Shown piece by piece: positions 48,808 through 57,894 of a DNA stretch of 61,565 nucleotides (within the stretch, counting starts at the first letter, position 1; each line of letters opens with the position of its first letter). The notes under the pieces were generated by a model. The model had not been told where the DNA came from. It saw only the letters and a program-made list of their open reading frames with translations, and did not search any database. The position numbers and the translations under genes are program-made. The stretch is from Nocardia asiatica NBRC 100129 (GTDB lineage Bacteria > Actinomycetota > Actinomycetes > Mycobacteriales > Mycobacteriaceae): positions 1 through 61,565 of the forward strand of contig NZ_BAFS01000275.1 of the NCBI RefSeq assembly GCF_000308415.1, given 5' to 3'.

Positions 48808-50018
48808 TGCGTCTCCGCGGGCAACGGCGCGCGGGCCGCGAGTGCGCGCAGTACCGCGTCGTTCAATTCGGCGGCCCCCGCGTCCGGGCGCGCGCCGCAC
48901 TCGATGCCGCGCAGCACGGTGACCGCCAGCGCTTCCGCTGTGGCGGGCTCGTCGACGACATCGCCGCCGCGCCGGGCCAGATAGTCCAGCAGCCGCGGCA
49001 CCGCCACATCGATCGCCCGGCGGAAGAAGTCGTAGGTGGCCAGCCAGCGCGTGACCAGATGCCCCGGATGCATGTCCCAGCCCTGGTAGTACCCACGCCG
49101 CAACGCCCGGGTGACCAGCCGATGGTGGTTGCGCAACGAGGCCGCGGGATCTGCCTCCGGCACGATCTGGGTTGAGCCGTCACACACCCACACCCCGGTC
49201 TGCGCGGCCGCCACCTGCATGACCGCCTTGGCGTAATCGGCGGCCGGATGGTCGAGCGCTTGGTCCGGCGCGGCGACGCCACAGGCGGCCGTGTAGTCGT
49301 AGGTTCCGAAATGCAATGCGCTGCAACGGCCTTCGGCGACAGTGAGCATGGCGGCCACCGGTGCGGTGCCGTCCGCCGCGATGATCGCCTGCGGGCTCTC
49401 GATCTGCAATTCGAAGCGCAGGCTGCCTTCCGCGATGCCGTACGCGCGCTCCAGCCCCACGCACAGCTGCACCAGAGCGGTGACCTGCTGCACAGCACGA
49501 ATCTTCGGCACCGTGAAGACGAATCCCTCGGGCACCGCGCCCGCGCTCTCCAACACCAGGTCGAGGGTGCGCAGCGCGCGTCGACGCTCGCCGCCGGCCA
49601 AACCCTTCATTCGGATGCCGCTGCCCGCCGGGCCGTCGGAGCGCCGGGCCCAGGCCGCGAGCACGGCGCCCGCCGTGGCGGCCGCGCGGTCCTCCTCCGC
49701 GTCGGCGCGCAGACCGTAACCGTCCTCGAAGTCGATGCGCAGGTCCTGGACCGGGTCTGCTTCCAGCCGCTTGCGCACGTCGAGCAGCGAGCCGGTCCCG
49801 TCGAGCGTGGCCAGCAGGTCGTGCTGGCGGTCGAGCAGTTCTACCGCGGTCGCGCCCCATTCCCTCGGCGTCTGCTCGGTGACCCGGTCGGCGGGGACGT
49901 ACACGGTGTGGATGGGTTGGGACCGCCCATTCGATCCGGGATACCTGCGGCGCAGGTCGGCGTCGACCGAATCGAGCATCGCCTCGATCCGTGCGCGAAC
50001 GTTCTCCGGCACCTTCAT
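48804..50018 (-). CDS. DUF6986 / HpcH-HpaI aldolase-like protein
   Basis: 404 residues. The TIM-barrel citrate-lyase/HpcH pattern is seen: DLRIDFEDGYG with acidic metal residues, FVFTVPKIRAVQQV with the lysine, FELQIESPQAIIAADG with Glu, and GYYQGWDMHPGHLVTRW. This fits the family now called DUF6986, recurrent in actinobacterial purine clusters. It overlaps xdh (ATGA) and alc (GTGA) on both sides, so it must act in the same pathway; use of ureidoglycolate or glyoxylate is possible but unproven. It is too short for malate synthase A or G. Confidence 0.8.
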   Translation of the reverse strand: MKVPENVRARIEAMLDSVDADLRRRYPGSNGRSQPIHTVYVPADRVTEQTPREWGATAVELLDRQHDLLATLDGTGSLLDVRKRLEADPVQDLRIDFEDGYGLRADAEEDRAAATAGAVLAAWARRSDGPAGSGIRMKGLAGGERRRALRTLDLVLESAGAVPEGFVFTVPKIRAVQQVTALVQLCVGLERAYGIAEGSLRFELQIESPQAIIAADGTAPVAAMLTVAEGRCSALHFGTYDYTAACGVAAPDQALDHPAADYAKAVMQVAAAQTGVWVCDGSTQIVPEADPAASLRNHHRLVTRALRRGYYQGWDMHPGHLVTRWLATYDFFRRAIDVAVPRLLDYLARRGGDVVDEPATAEALAVTVLRGIECGARPDAGAAELNDAVLRALAARAPLPAETQ

Positions 50019-52804
50019 CGTGACCCCTTCTCCCGCAGCGCGGCCCAGACCCGGTCCGCGGTCATCGGCAAGCTTTCCAGCCGCACGCCCACCGCGTCGC
50101 GGATCGCGTTGGCCAATGCGGGGGCGACCGGGTTGTACGGCGATTCGCTCATCGATTTCGCGCCCAATGGACCGAGCGCGTCGGCTGTCTCGGCGAAATA
50201 CACCTCCGTGCGCGGCACGTCGGCGAATTGTGGCACGTGATAGTGCCGCAGGGTTCGCGCGCCGACCACCCCGTGCGCACTGCGCATGTCCTCGTAGAGC
50301 GCTGTGCCGATGGCCTGTGCAGCACCGCCTTCCACCTGCCCGCGGCACTGCACCGGGTTGAGCACGGTGCCCGCGTCGGCGGCCTGGATCGACTGGAGGA
50401 TGCGCACCACCCCGGTGTCGGGGTGCACGGCCACGCGGAAGGCGTGCACGTTGAAGCTGACCGACCTGGGACTGCCCCCGTGCTCGGCGTGCGCGGTGAG
50501 TTCGCCGCCGGACAGCAGTTCGGCCGCGGTGAGCAGCCGGTCACCGCAGTACACGCCGCCGGAAGCCGGTACGCAGTCCCGCTCCGGAACGCCCGCCAGC
50601 TCGGCCGCCCGGGCCGACAGCAGCCCGCGCAACGCGCATGCCGCCGCGTACACGGCCTTGCCCGCGACCACGATGCCGGTGGACCCGAAAGCGCCGGTGT
50701 CGTGGTCCACCAGATCGGTGTCGGCATGCCGGACCACCACGTGGGCGACATCGGTGTCCAACGCGGCGGCCGCGAGCTGCGCGTGCACCGTCGTCGTGCC
50801 GTTGCCGAATTCGGCCGTACCCACCCGGATCTCGTAACGGCCGTCGGGCAACAGCGACGCCGACGCCGAGGACCGGTGCCCGCGCGGCGGGATGGTCGCG
50901 ATCATCGCGGCGGCCATGCCGGTGCCGATCCGCCACCGCGGGCCGGGCGCAGGCACGTCGTTGCCGCGCAGCAGAGCCCGCTCGGCGAGATCGAGACACT
51001 GGTCCAAGCCGTAGCTGCCGAAGATCAGGTCGCCTTCGTTCACCGCCGCGCCGACGAACCGGTCGCCGGGCGCCACGACATTGCGGCGGCGCAGTTCGAA
51101 CGGGTCGATGCCGATCGCGTGCGCGAGTTCGTCCAAGGCCGATTCGACGGCGAAGATCACCTGCCCGAGGCCGTAACCTCGGAACGCGCCGGAGGGAACG
51201 TTGTTGGTGTAGACCGCCTGCGCGTCGACTTTCTTGTTGGCACAGCGGTACAGCTCGACGGACTCGCCGACGCCGTGGTACATCACCCCGCCGCTGTGAT
51301 TGCCGTAGGCGCCGGTGTCGGCGAGCACGTCGACGGCCAAAGCGGTGAGCACGCCGTGGGCGTCGGCTCCGGCCGTCACCGCGACCCGCATCGGATGCCG
51401 GCACGTCGCGGAGGTGAACTCGTCGGAGCGGGTGAACTCGTACTGCACCGGCCGACCGGTGCGCAGCACGGCCAGCGCGATCAGGTCCTCGGCGAGCATC
51501 TCCTGCTTCGCGCCGAAGCCGCCGCCGACCCTGGCCGCGAACACCCGCACCCGCGCCGAGGACAGTCCGAACAGTCGGCACAGTTCGTCGCGCACCAGGA
51601 ACGGCACCTGGGTGCTGCACCGGATGACCAGTCGCCCGGCGTCGTCCAGCCATCCGACTCCGCCGTGCGTCTCCAGGTGCACGTGCTGTCCGCGCGGGGA
51701 GAACCACTCGCCGCGCACCACCTGGGCGGCGGCGGCCAGACCGGCCGCGACGTCGCCCACCTCGCCGTGCAGTTCGGCGACCAGGTTGCGACCTGGATCG
51801 GTGATCCGGGCCGAGGCCGGTTTGTCGCCGTGCAGTTTCGGCGCGTCGGCGCGCAGCGCGTCCCGCGGATCGAACACCGCGGGCAGGGGTTCGTAGTCGA
51901 CGACCAGCAGACGGCATGCCTCGCGCGCGATCGCGACGCTGTCGGCCACCACCGCCGCCACCCGCTGACCGACGAATCGGACGGTCCGATCGAGCACGTA
52001 GGTGTCGTCCGGGTCGTCGGTGCGCAGTTCGTGCCGCGCGGTGGAGAACGGGATGTCCGGAGCGTCGGCATAGGTGAGTACCGCGTGCACGCCGGGCAGC
52101 GCCTCGGCGGCGGCGGTACCGATCGAGCGGATTCGCGCATGCGGGTGCGGACTGGTCAGCACCGCGATGTGCAGCGGGGCGGTCGGCGGCGCGGCGGCGG
52201 CACCCGGGCGCGGCCCGTCTTCCGTGACCGGCGGCAGGTCCAGGGTGAACGGCTCGCTGCCGCAGACGATGCGCGGCCCGGCCGGAGCGCCGACACCCGC
52301 GCCCGCCGCGGTCGTCTCGGTTCGATCGGGGGCGACGGCGGCAGGGTCGTCCGGGGTGAGCGGCTCCCCCAGCGCAGCGCGGATGGCGCGGTATCCCGTG
52401 CAGCGGCACAGGTTTCCCTTCATGAGCTCGGCGAGTTCGTCGCCGGACATGCCGGTCTGCTCACCGGCGGCGCACCCCAGCCCGGCGGCCGTGACCACCA
52501 TGCCGGCGGTGCAGAATCCGCATTGGAAGGCGGCCTTGTCGACGAAGCGGCGCTGTACCGGGTGCGGGTGCTCGGGCGTCCCCAAGCCGGCCGCGGTGGT
52601 GACGGAACGTCCGGCGGCGCGGTAGGCGGGGAATACGCAGGAGTGCACCGTCATGCCGTCCACCAGCACCGAGCAGGCCCCGCAATCGCCCGTGTCGCAG
52701 CCTTTCTTCACCGCCGAGACGCCGCTGTCGCGCAGCACGGTACGCAGGCACTGCCCCGGCCGGGCCTCGATCTCGACGGATCTGCCGTCCACCTCGAAGC
52801 GCAT
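50015..52804 (-). CDS. xanthine dehydrogenase, fused [2Fe-2S] and molybdopterin subunit
   Basis: Oxidises hypoxanthine/xanthine to urate with molybdenum. 929 residues: N-terminal plant-type [2Fe-2S] (Cys36, 41, 44, 56: GCDTGDCGACSVL) and helical [2Fe-2S] domain (Cys95, 98, 133, 135: CGFC, NLCRC), a linker to about 180, then the two-domain Mo-binding part (RVGGGFGAKQEM, GAFRGYGLGQVIF, GTAEFGNGT, GLGAKSMSE-like LGAKSMSESPY). FeS and Mo parts are usually separate chains in bacteria; here they are one. Both ends overlap neighbours by ATGA. Confidence 0.92.
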   Translation of the reverse strand: MRFEVDGRSVEIEARPGQCLRTVLRDSGVSAVKKGCDTGDCGACSVLVDGMTVHSCVFPAYRAAGRSVTTAAGLGTPEHPHPVQRRFVDKAAFQCGFCTAGMVVTAAGLGCAAGEQTGMSGDELAELMKGNLCRCTGYRAIRAALGEPLTPDDPAAVAPDRTETTAAGAGVGAPAGPRIVCGSEPFTLDLPPVTEDGPRPGAAAAPPTAPLHIAVLTSPHPHARIRSIGTAAAEALPGVHAVLTYADAPDIPFSTARHELRTDDPDDTYVLDRTVRFVGQRVAAVVADSVAIAREACRLLVVDYEPLPAVFDPRDALRADAPKLHGDKPASARITDPGRNLVAELHGEVGDVAAGLAAAAQVVRGEWFSPRGQHVHLETHGGVGWLDDAGRLVIRCSTQVPFLVRDELCRLFGLSSARVRVFAARVGGGFGAKQEMLAEDLIALAVLRTGRPVQYEFTRSDEFTSATCRHPMRVAVTAGADAHGVLTALAVDVLADTGAYGNHSGGVMYHGVGESVELYRCANKKVDAQAVYTNNVPSGAFRGYGLGQVIFAVESALDELAHAIGIDPFELRRRNVVAPGDRFVGAAVNEGDLIFGSYGLDQCLDLAERALLRGNDVPAPGPRWRIGTGMAAAMIATIPPRGHRSSASASLLPDGRYEIRVGTAEFGNGTTTVHAQLAAAALDTDVAHVVVRHADTDLVDHDTGAFGSTGIVVAGKAVYAAACALRGLLSARAAELAGVPERDCVPASGGVYCGDRLLTAAELLSGGELTAHAEHGGSPRSVSFNVHAFRVAVHPDTGVVRILQSIQAADAGTVLNPVQCRGQVEGGAAQAIGTALYEDMRSAHGVVGARTLRHYHVPQFADVPRTEVYFAETADALGPLGAKSMSESPYNPVAPALANAIRDAVGVRLESLPMTADRVWAALREKGSR

Positions 52805-53646
52805 CACGGCCTCCGCAGTTCCCCGGCGACCTCGCCGGCGAGGACCCCCGTGACGTGCTCGCGCCACTGCGGCGACCCGTGCGGGTCGTCGAACCAGAGC
52901 GCGGGATCGATCGTGGCCAGAGCCTCGCGCAGCGCGCCGTCGCTCGGCGGCTCGGCGAAGTCCAGCACGACGGGCGCGGTGGTGGCGGCCGTGACGGTGA
53001 CCGCACTGCGGCCGTCCCGTTCCCGCCGACCCATCACCACGGCGCCGGAGCGCCCCAGCGGCGCGAGCGCGATCTTCCGGAAGCTGGTGTGTGCCAGCAA
53101 GCTCGATCGGGGCAGGCGAATCGAGCGCAGCACCTCGCCGGGCCGCAGCGCCGTGCGCCCCGGGCCGACGACGAACTCGCGCAACGGGATACTGCGATCG
53201 CCCCCGTCCGCTTCCCACACGACCGCGGTCCCGTCGAGCGCCACCAGCGCGCCCAGCACCGCGCCCGCGGGCAGCGCGAGGCAGACGTTTCCGCCGACCG
53301 TGGCGGTGCGCCAGATCTTGTGCGAGGCCAGCAGCGCCCGGCAGGACCGGGCGAACAGCGCCGTCCCCGGCCACAGCTCGCGCAACATCGGCAGCCCCAG
53401 CTCACGTCCCGGCCCGGCCCCCGCGAACTCGGCCAGCGTGCAGGTCGCGGCTATCTCCAGTCCGTCGTCCACGATTTCGAACGCGGGCCATCCCAGGCCG
53501 GTGATGTCGACCAGACGCACCAGCTGATCATGCGGCTCGGAGAACAGGAAGGTCCCTCCGGCGAGCACCGCGGTCGACGCGTCGAGCACCGACAGGTCGG
53601 CGCGCTCGCGCGCGACCACCACCTCGCGAATCGTGTCCAGGTCCAC
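52804..53646 (-). CDS. xanthine dehydrogenase FAD-binding subunit
   Basis: 280 residues, CO-dehydrogenase-flavoprotein fold: LAGGTFLFSEPHD for the first FAD loop, TATVGGNVCLALPAGAVLGAL for the second, and C-terminal domain (SFRKIALAPLGRSGAVV). It transfers electrons from the FeS centres to NAD+. GTG 53646 starts the gene; its stop overlaps the ATG of the fused large subunit. It is first in the xdh-DUF6986-alc unit, so the promoter is in the 330-nt spacer before it. Confidence 0.92.
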   Translation of the reverse strand: MDLDTIREVVVARERADLSVLDASTAVLAGGTFLFSEPHDQLVRLVDITGLGWPAFEIVDDGLEIAATCTLAEFAGAGPGRELGLPMLRELWPGTALFARSCRALLASHKIWRTATVGGNVCLALPAGAVLGALVALDGTAVVWEADGGDRSIPLREFVVGPGRTALRPGEVLRSIRLPRSSLLAHTSFRKIALAPLGRSGAVVMGRRERDGRSAVTVTAATTAPVVLDFAEPPSDGALREALATIDPALWFDDPHGSPQWREHVTGVLAGEVAGELRRP

Positions 53647-53976
53647 GTCTCACCTCGCTCCCGCCTCTCCGTCACGGTAGAGCCAGTCGGTTGCCGCCGT
53701 ATTGCGCGCGACGCATGTCGGATTGCGCGGCCGTTACCTCGCCGGACGACCGCCCGGGGCCTCGGATCCGTCCGCGGCCGAGCGCCGCGCGGGCGTGCCG
53801 TCCCCATCACCACAACGCTCGCCCGCTCCGATGGGCCGTCCGAGCCGACACTGCCCCAGTATTGCTCGTCCCGCCTGATCAGGCACGACACCTCGCCCAC
53901 ATCAGCGAGTGCGATCTTCGGCCACGCGGCCGACGCGCTCGATCGCGCGACTCGGTGCGGGTATCCGCGGCGCCGC
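53647..53976 (-). promoter_or_regulatory. promoter-bearing spacer upstream of xdh genes
   Basis: 330 nt between the 8-oxoguanine deaminase stop and the xdh FAD subunit start, both minus strand. No gene-like frame with good start is seen. It must hold the xdh promoter or be a read-through region; CGATCGCGCGACTCG-type words are present but no clear operator was identified. Confidence 0.3.
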
Positions 53977-55329
53977 TCAACCCGCCTTCGCGAGCAACGC
54001 CGCCTGCGCTCGCGCCACCTCCCGGGCGACCACGTCCGTGTCGATCGTCCGGATCTCGCCGTCGCGCACCACTTCGCGCCCGTTGACCAGCAGCGCGGCC
54101 AGTGGTGGGGCCGAGCCGAGCACCAGGGCGGTCACTGGATCCTCGATCCCCGCGTGCGCGGCCGTATCGAGCCGCCACAGCGCCAGATCCGCCAGCTTGC
54201 CCGCCTCGATCGACCCGATCTCGGCGGCCCGGCCCAGTACGCGCGCGCCGCCCATGGTGGCCAGTTCCAGCGCGGTGCGGACGGTCATCGCTCGCGGCCC
54301 GCCCCGGTTGCGCGCCCACAGCAGCGCATGGCGCGGCTCCTCGATCATGGAACCGGCCTCGTTGCTCGCCGCTCCGTCGACGCCGAGGCCCACCGGAACG
54401 CCCGCGCGCACCAGATCGGCGGTGCGAGCCACGCCCGCGCCCAGCCGCGCGTTCGAGGTGGGGCAATGCGCCACGCCGGTACCGGTGCGCGCCAGCGCGT
54501 CGATCGCGTCGTCGTCCAGGTGCACGGCGTGCGCGTACCAGACGTCGGGGCCGAACCAGCCGAGCCGTTCCAGATACCGCGCGGGCGTGCAGCCGAATGT
54601 CGCCGCGCAGTATTCCTGCTCGTCGACGGTCTCGGCGAGGTGGGTGTGCAGCCGGACCCCGGTGGCGCGTGCCAGCGCCGCCGACTCGCGCAGCAGTTCG
54701 GGCGTGACCGAGAACGGCGAGCACGGCGCCAGCGCGATCCGCACCATGGCGTCGGACGACGGATCGTGCCAGCGCGCGACGGCCTGCGCGCTCGCGGCGA
54801 GGATGTCGTCCAGGCGCTCCACCAGGTGATCGGGCGGCAACCCGCCCGCGCTCACCCCCAGGTCCATCGAGCCGCGACAGGGGTGGAAACGCAGGCCGAC
54901 CTGCGCCGCCGCGGTGATCTCGGCCGCGAGCGGGTCTCCGCCGTCGCGCGGGAACACGTAGTGGTGATCGGTGGTGGTGGTGCACCCGGTGCGCGCGAGT
55001 GCGGCGAGCGCACCCGTGGCCGCCACGCGCACCGCGTCCTCATCGATGCCCGCCCACACCGGGTAGAGCGTGTTGAGCCATTCGAACAGCGTGTGGTCGG
55101 TGGCCAGGCCCCTGGTGAGCCATTGGTAGAGGTGCTGATGGGTGTTTACCAGGCCGGGCGTCAGCAGGCAGCCGCGCCCGTCGACGCGCCGCGCGTCCGA
55201 ACCGAGGTCCGGCGCGTCACCCGCACCCACCGCCTCGATCCGGTTGCCTCGCACGACGACGTGACCGCGGGCGTACTCGGTCCCGTGCGCGTCGACGGTC
55301 GCGACGGCACAGTCCGCGATGACGGTCAC
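53977..55329 (-). CDS. 8-oxoguanine deaminase
   Basis: Amidohydrolase of the TRZ/ATZ-SsnA-like group that converts 8-oxoguanine to urate; guanine deaminase is the alternative. 450 residues: metal ligands His64 and His66 (LVNTHQHLYQW), QWLTRGLATDHTLFEWL, THLAETVDEQEY, HAVHLDDDAI, and GVDGAASNEAG with the metal Asp. Context with uricase, whose substrate it would make directly, supports the oxoguanine assignment. GTG 55329 overlaps the uricase stop by 4 nt. Confidence 0.88.
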   Translation of the reverse strand: MTVIADCAVATVDAHGTEYARGHVVVRGNRIEAVGAGDAPDLGSDARRVDGRGCLLTPGLVNTHQHLYQWLTRGLATDHTLFEWLNTLYPVWAGIDEDAVRVAATGALAALARTGCTTTTDHHYVFPRDGGDPLAAEITAAAQVGLRFHPCRGSMDLGVSAGGLPPDHLVERLDDILAASAQAVARWHDPSSDAMVRIALAPCSPFSVTPELLRESAALARATGVRLHTHLAETVDEQEYCAATFGCTPARYLERLGWFGPDVWYAHAVHLDDDAIDALARTGTGVAHCPTSNARLGAGVARTADLVRAGVPVGLGVDGAASNEAGSMIEEPRHALLWARNRGGPRAMTVRTALELATMGGARVLGRAAEIGSIEAGKLADLALWRLDTAAHAGIEDPVTALVLGSAPPLAALLVNGREVVRDGEIRTIDTDVVAREVARAQAALLAKAG

Positions 55330-56231
55330 CTGGTCCACGCGGGACCCGCTTCCGGCGCGTCGGCACGCGCCACGGTGGCGTGGATCAGCCCATAGGGCCG
55401 GTCGTCGGCGTGGTAGACCTCGCCGCGGTTCTCGATGCCGAAACGGGCCAGGTCGTAGTCGAAGTGATGCTTGTTCGGCGCCGTGAGGCGGATCTCGGCC
55501 AGCACCGGGTGGGCCGCCAGCGCGGCCTTGCCCATCTCGAACAGCGTCTGTTGCAGGGCCTTGGAGTGCAGCGTCGCGAAGGTCTCCACCAGCCGGGCCC
55601 GCACTCCGGTGTAGACCTCGTCCCAGTCGACGCCCGCGCTGCCCGCGAAGCGCCACTGCGCGACCAGCGAGGTGGCCAGCATGCGATCGCGGGTCGGCGC
55701 GAGCACGGTGAAGTCGTCGGACAAGAAGTCCGCGAACTCCGATCCGGTCGACTTCAAAATGGTGAGGTCCTTCACCCCGCCGAGCACCCAGGCCCGCCGA
55801 TCCGCGCCGCTACCGGCCACGGTGACCGCGGCGGTGCGCACCTCGGTCCCACGGCGCACCCAGGTGTGGTCGTGCTCGACACCGCCGACCGACACCCGTT
55901 CCCAGGCGTACTCGTCGACCTCCACGCGCGCGCTGCGCACCGGTTCGATCTCGGCGACGAAATGATCGGCCAGCGCGAGCGCGTAGTCCTCGATGGTCCG
56001 CAGCCCGGCCTGCTTCGCGAACGCGTAGGCGGTCTGCTTCTGCGAGTCGGTGGGCAGGACCTTCGTCTGGTCGCCCGCGACGTACGCGTCGGCGAAATCG
56101 CCGCGCAGCACCGTGGACACGTTCACGTCGCGAATCTCGTGCCGTGCGCCCTCCCGGTAGATCCGGACGATCCGGTTCTCCGCCTTGCCGTAGCGGTGGT
56201 CGGTCAGCACGATCGGCCCGGTCAGTTCCAT
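55326..56231 (-). CDS. urate oxidase (uricase)
   Basis: Cofactor-free oxidation of urate to 5-hydroxyisourate. 301 residues, two T-fold domains: Lys in RYGKAENRI at the start and Thr-Lys (DQTKVLPTDSQK) form the catalytic diad, then VKDLTILKSTGSEF, the family motif LAEIRLTAPNKHHFDYDL, shown as IRLTAPNKHHFDYDL. ATG 56231 lies 7 nt after the HIU hydrolase stop, so the two are co-translated. Confidence 0.96.
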   Translation of the reverse strand: MELTGPIVLTDHRYGKAENRIVRIYREGARHEIRDVNVSTVLRGDFADAYVAGDQTKVLPTDSQKQTAYAFAKQAGLRTIEDYALALADHFVAEIEPVRSARVEVDEYAWERVSVGGVEHDHTWVRRGTEVRTAAVTVAGSGADRRAWVLGGVKDLTILKSTGSEFADFLSDDFTVLAPTRDRMLATSLVAQWRFAGSAGVDWDEVYTGVRARLVETFATLHSKALQQTLFEMGKAALAAHPVLAEIRLTAPNKHHFDYDLARFGIENRGEVYHADDRPYGLIHATVARADAPEAGPAWTR

Positions 56232-56238
56232 GCTCGGC

Positions 56239-56556
56239 TCAGCTCCCTCGATAGGTGGAAAAAGCGAAGGGCGACAACAGCAACGGCACGTGGTAGTGCC
56301 GATCCTCGGTGACGGCGAACGCGATGGCCACCTCGGGATAGAAGGTCTCGACCTCCCGGGCCGCGAAGTAGGCGCCGGTGTCGAACACCAGGCGATAGGT
56401 TCCGGGTTCGAGCGCGTCACCCAGCGCCCTGACCCGTCCGTCGGCATCCGTTTCGCCCGCGTCGAGTCGCCGCTCCTGCCGATACAACGTCACGGTGACG
56501 CCCGCGGCGGGCGCGCCGCACACCGCGTCCAGCACATGGGTGCTCAGCGTGCTCAT
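56239..56556 (-). CDS. uraH: 5-hydroxyisourate hydrolase (transthyretin-like)
   Basis: 105 residues. Hydrolyses 5-hydroxyisourate to OHCU. The full set of active-site motifs is present: LSTHVLD at the N-terminus (His), RVRALGDAL (Arg), HYHVPLLLSPF (His) and the C-terminal YRGS tetrapeptide. It lies 7 nt before uricase on the same strand. The 76-nt spacer to uraD repeats the words CTCATGACnGC and CGCTCGGC. Confidence 0.96.
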   Translation of the reverse strand: MSTLSTHVLDAVCGAPAAGVTVTLYRQERRLDAGETDADGRVRALGDALEPGTYRLVFDTGAYFAAREVETFYPEVAIAFAVTEDRHYHVPLLLSPFAFSTYRGS

Positions 56557-56632
56557 GACTGCACCTCGCTGACGCTCGGCTCCGTCATGACCACGAACGT
56601 GGCTGCGCTGATCGTTCGCTCGCCGCGCTCAC

Positions 56633-57136
56633 TCATGACCGCTCCTCCAGCAGCGCGCGCAGTCGGATGCGGTTGATCTTCGCCAATTCTGTTCGCACGA
56701 CTTCCCTTTCGGTCTCGGGATCATTGCGCAGCCGGGAGTCGAGGAGCGCGAGCAACTCCTCGGCCGACTTTCCGCTCGCGCACACCAGGTAGATGTGCCC
56801 GAATCTCTCCTCGTAGGCGTGGTTGCCCACGGCGAGCGCCGCGCGGACCGCGTCCGCCGCTCCCCTCACCCCGGCCTGCTCACGGGCCGAAGCGGCGGAA
56901 CGCGGCCGCTCCCCGATCCTGGGATGCCCCGCCAGCGCCAGCTCGAGTTCGGCCTCCGGCAGCCGCGCCGACGCCGTGTCCGACGCGTCGAGCAGCGCCT
57001 CCACACTGCGGTAGGGACGGCCGTCGACCAGCGCCCGCGCGAAGCCCGGCGACGAGCAGCAGCCGAGCACCGCGCGGTAGGCCGCGTCGTCGGACAGCGC
57101 GTCGAATGCCGCGATACCCGGTCGCTGATCCGTCAT
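56633..57136 (-). CDS. uraD: OHCU decarboxylase
   Basis: 167 residues. Converts 2-oxo-4-hydroxy-4-carboxy-5-ureidoimidazoline to S-allantoin. Seen: FDALSDDAAYRAVLGCCSS, the catalytic His in LALAGHPRIGE, SAASAREQAGV, and the terminal RTELAKINRIRLRALLEE. ATG 57136 gives the normal length. First gene of the uraD-uraH-uricase-deaminase unit and divergent from the MocA-like gene across 148 nt, which presumably holds a shared control region. Confidence 0.95.
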   Translation of the reverse strand: MTDQRPGIAAFDALSDDAAYRAVLGCCSSPGFARALVDGRPYRSVEALLDASDTASARLPEAELELALAGHPRIGERPRSAASAREQAGVRGAADAVRAALAVGNHAYEERFGHIYLVCASGKSAEELLALLDSRLRNDPETEREVVRTELAKINRIRLRALLEERS

Positions 57137-57284
57137 CGGACCAGCATCGAATACGACCCGGCGAGCCGCCACCGCAACGGGACGGACCGCCTTCGGCGTG
57201 TCGCGCCCGCAGGTTCGTAGAACCGCGCCTGAACACCGGGTTTCCGTCCTGCGGCGCAGACCGCCCGGTATTACCTTCTTAGCT

Positions 57285-57881
57285 ATGGCTGACCCTGATC
57301 GCCCGGTCGTCGCACCGTGCGCGGGCATCGTGCTCGCCGCAGGCGCCGGGACCCGCTACGGACGACCCAAAGTGCTCGCGGAGGGCGGCGCTTGGCTGCG
57401 CGCGACGGTCGCCGCACTGCGCGACGGGGGCTGTGACCCGGTCATCGTGGTGCTCGGCGCGACCGGGCCGCAGCCGGGGATCGTCGACCTGCCGCCGGAC
57501 GTGCGGCACGTGTGGGCCGCCGACTGGGCCACCGGGATGAGCGCCGCACTACGGGCGGGGCTGATCGCCGCGGCGAGCACTCCCGCTCGCTATGCCGCGA
57601 TCATGCCGGTGGACACCCCCGACGTCGGCGCGGACGTGGTCGCCCGGGTACTCGCCGCCGCGCTCGCGGCCCGCAGCGGTCTGGCCCGCGCTGTGTTCCA
57701 CGACACACCAGGGCACCCTGTTGTTATAGCCCACAACCACTGGAATGCGGTTTGTGGGTCGGCCGCAGGAGATTCCGGAGCCCGCACCTATTTGACCGGC
57801 AGAAACGATATGGTGTGCGTCACGTGCGACGATTTGGCGACGGGCGTCGATCGTGACTTCCCGGCCACGACCGCACGGTGA
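57285..57881 (+). CDS. MocA-like molybdenum cofactor nucleotidyltransferase
   Basis: 198 residues: the nucleotide-binding start GIVLAAGAGTRYGRPKVLAE, DPVIVVLGAT, AAIMPVDTPDVG (metal Asp) and GHPVVIAHNHW are those of MobA/MocA-type enzymes, which attach CMP (or GMP) to molybdopterin. Beside xdhC and xanthine dehydrogenase the likely task is making the cytosine dinucleotide cofactor or its maturation. ATG 57285 begins just before the motif. It precedes xdhC-like by 13 nt. Confidence 0.88.
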   Translation: MADPDRPVVAPCAGIVLAAGAGTRYGRPKVLAEGGAWLRATVAALRDGGCDPVIVVLGATGPQPGIVDLPPDVRHVWAADWATGMSAALRAGLIAAASTPARYAAIMPVDTPDVGADVVARVLAAALAARSGLARAVFHDTPGHPVVIAHNHWNAVCGSAAGDSGARTYLTGRNDMVCVTCDDLATGVDRDFPATTAR

Positions 57882-57894
57882 TCGGAGCTAGCTG

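Noticed and set aside
48804..50018. Malate synthase as the identity of the gene after xdh
   Set aside because: It is about 130 residues shorter than malate synthase A and lacks its signature motifs; it better fits the HpcH-like DUF6986 family.
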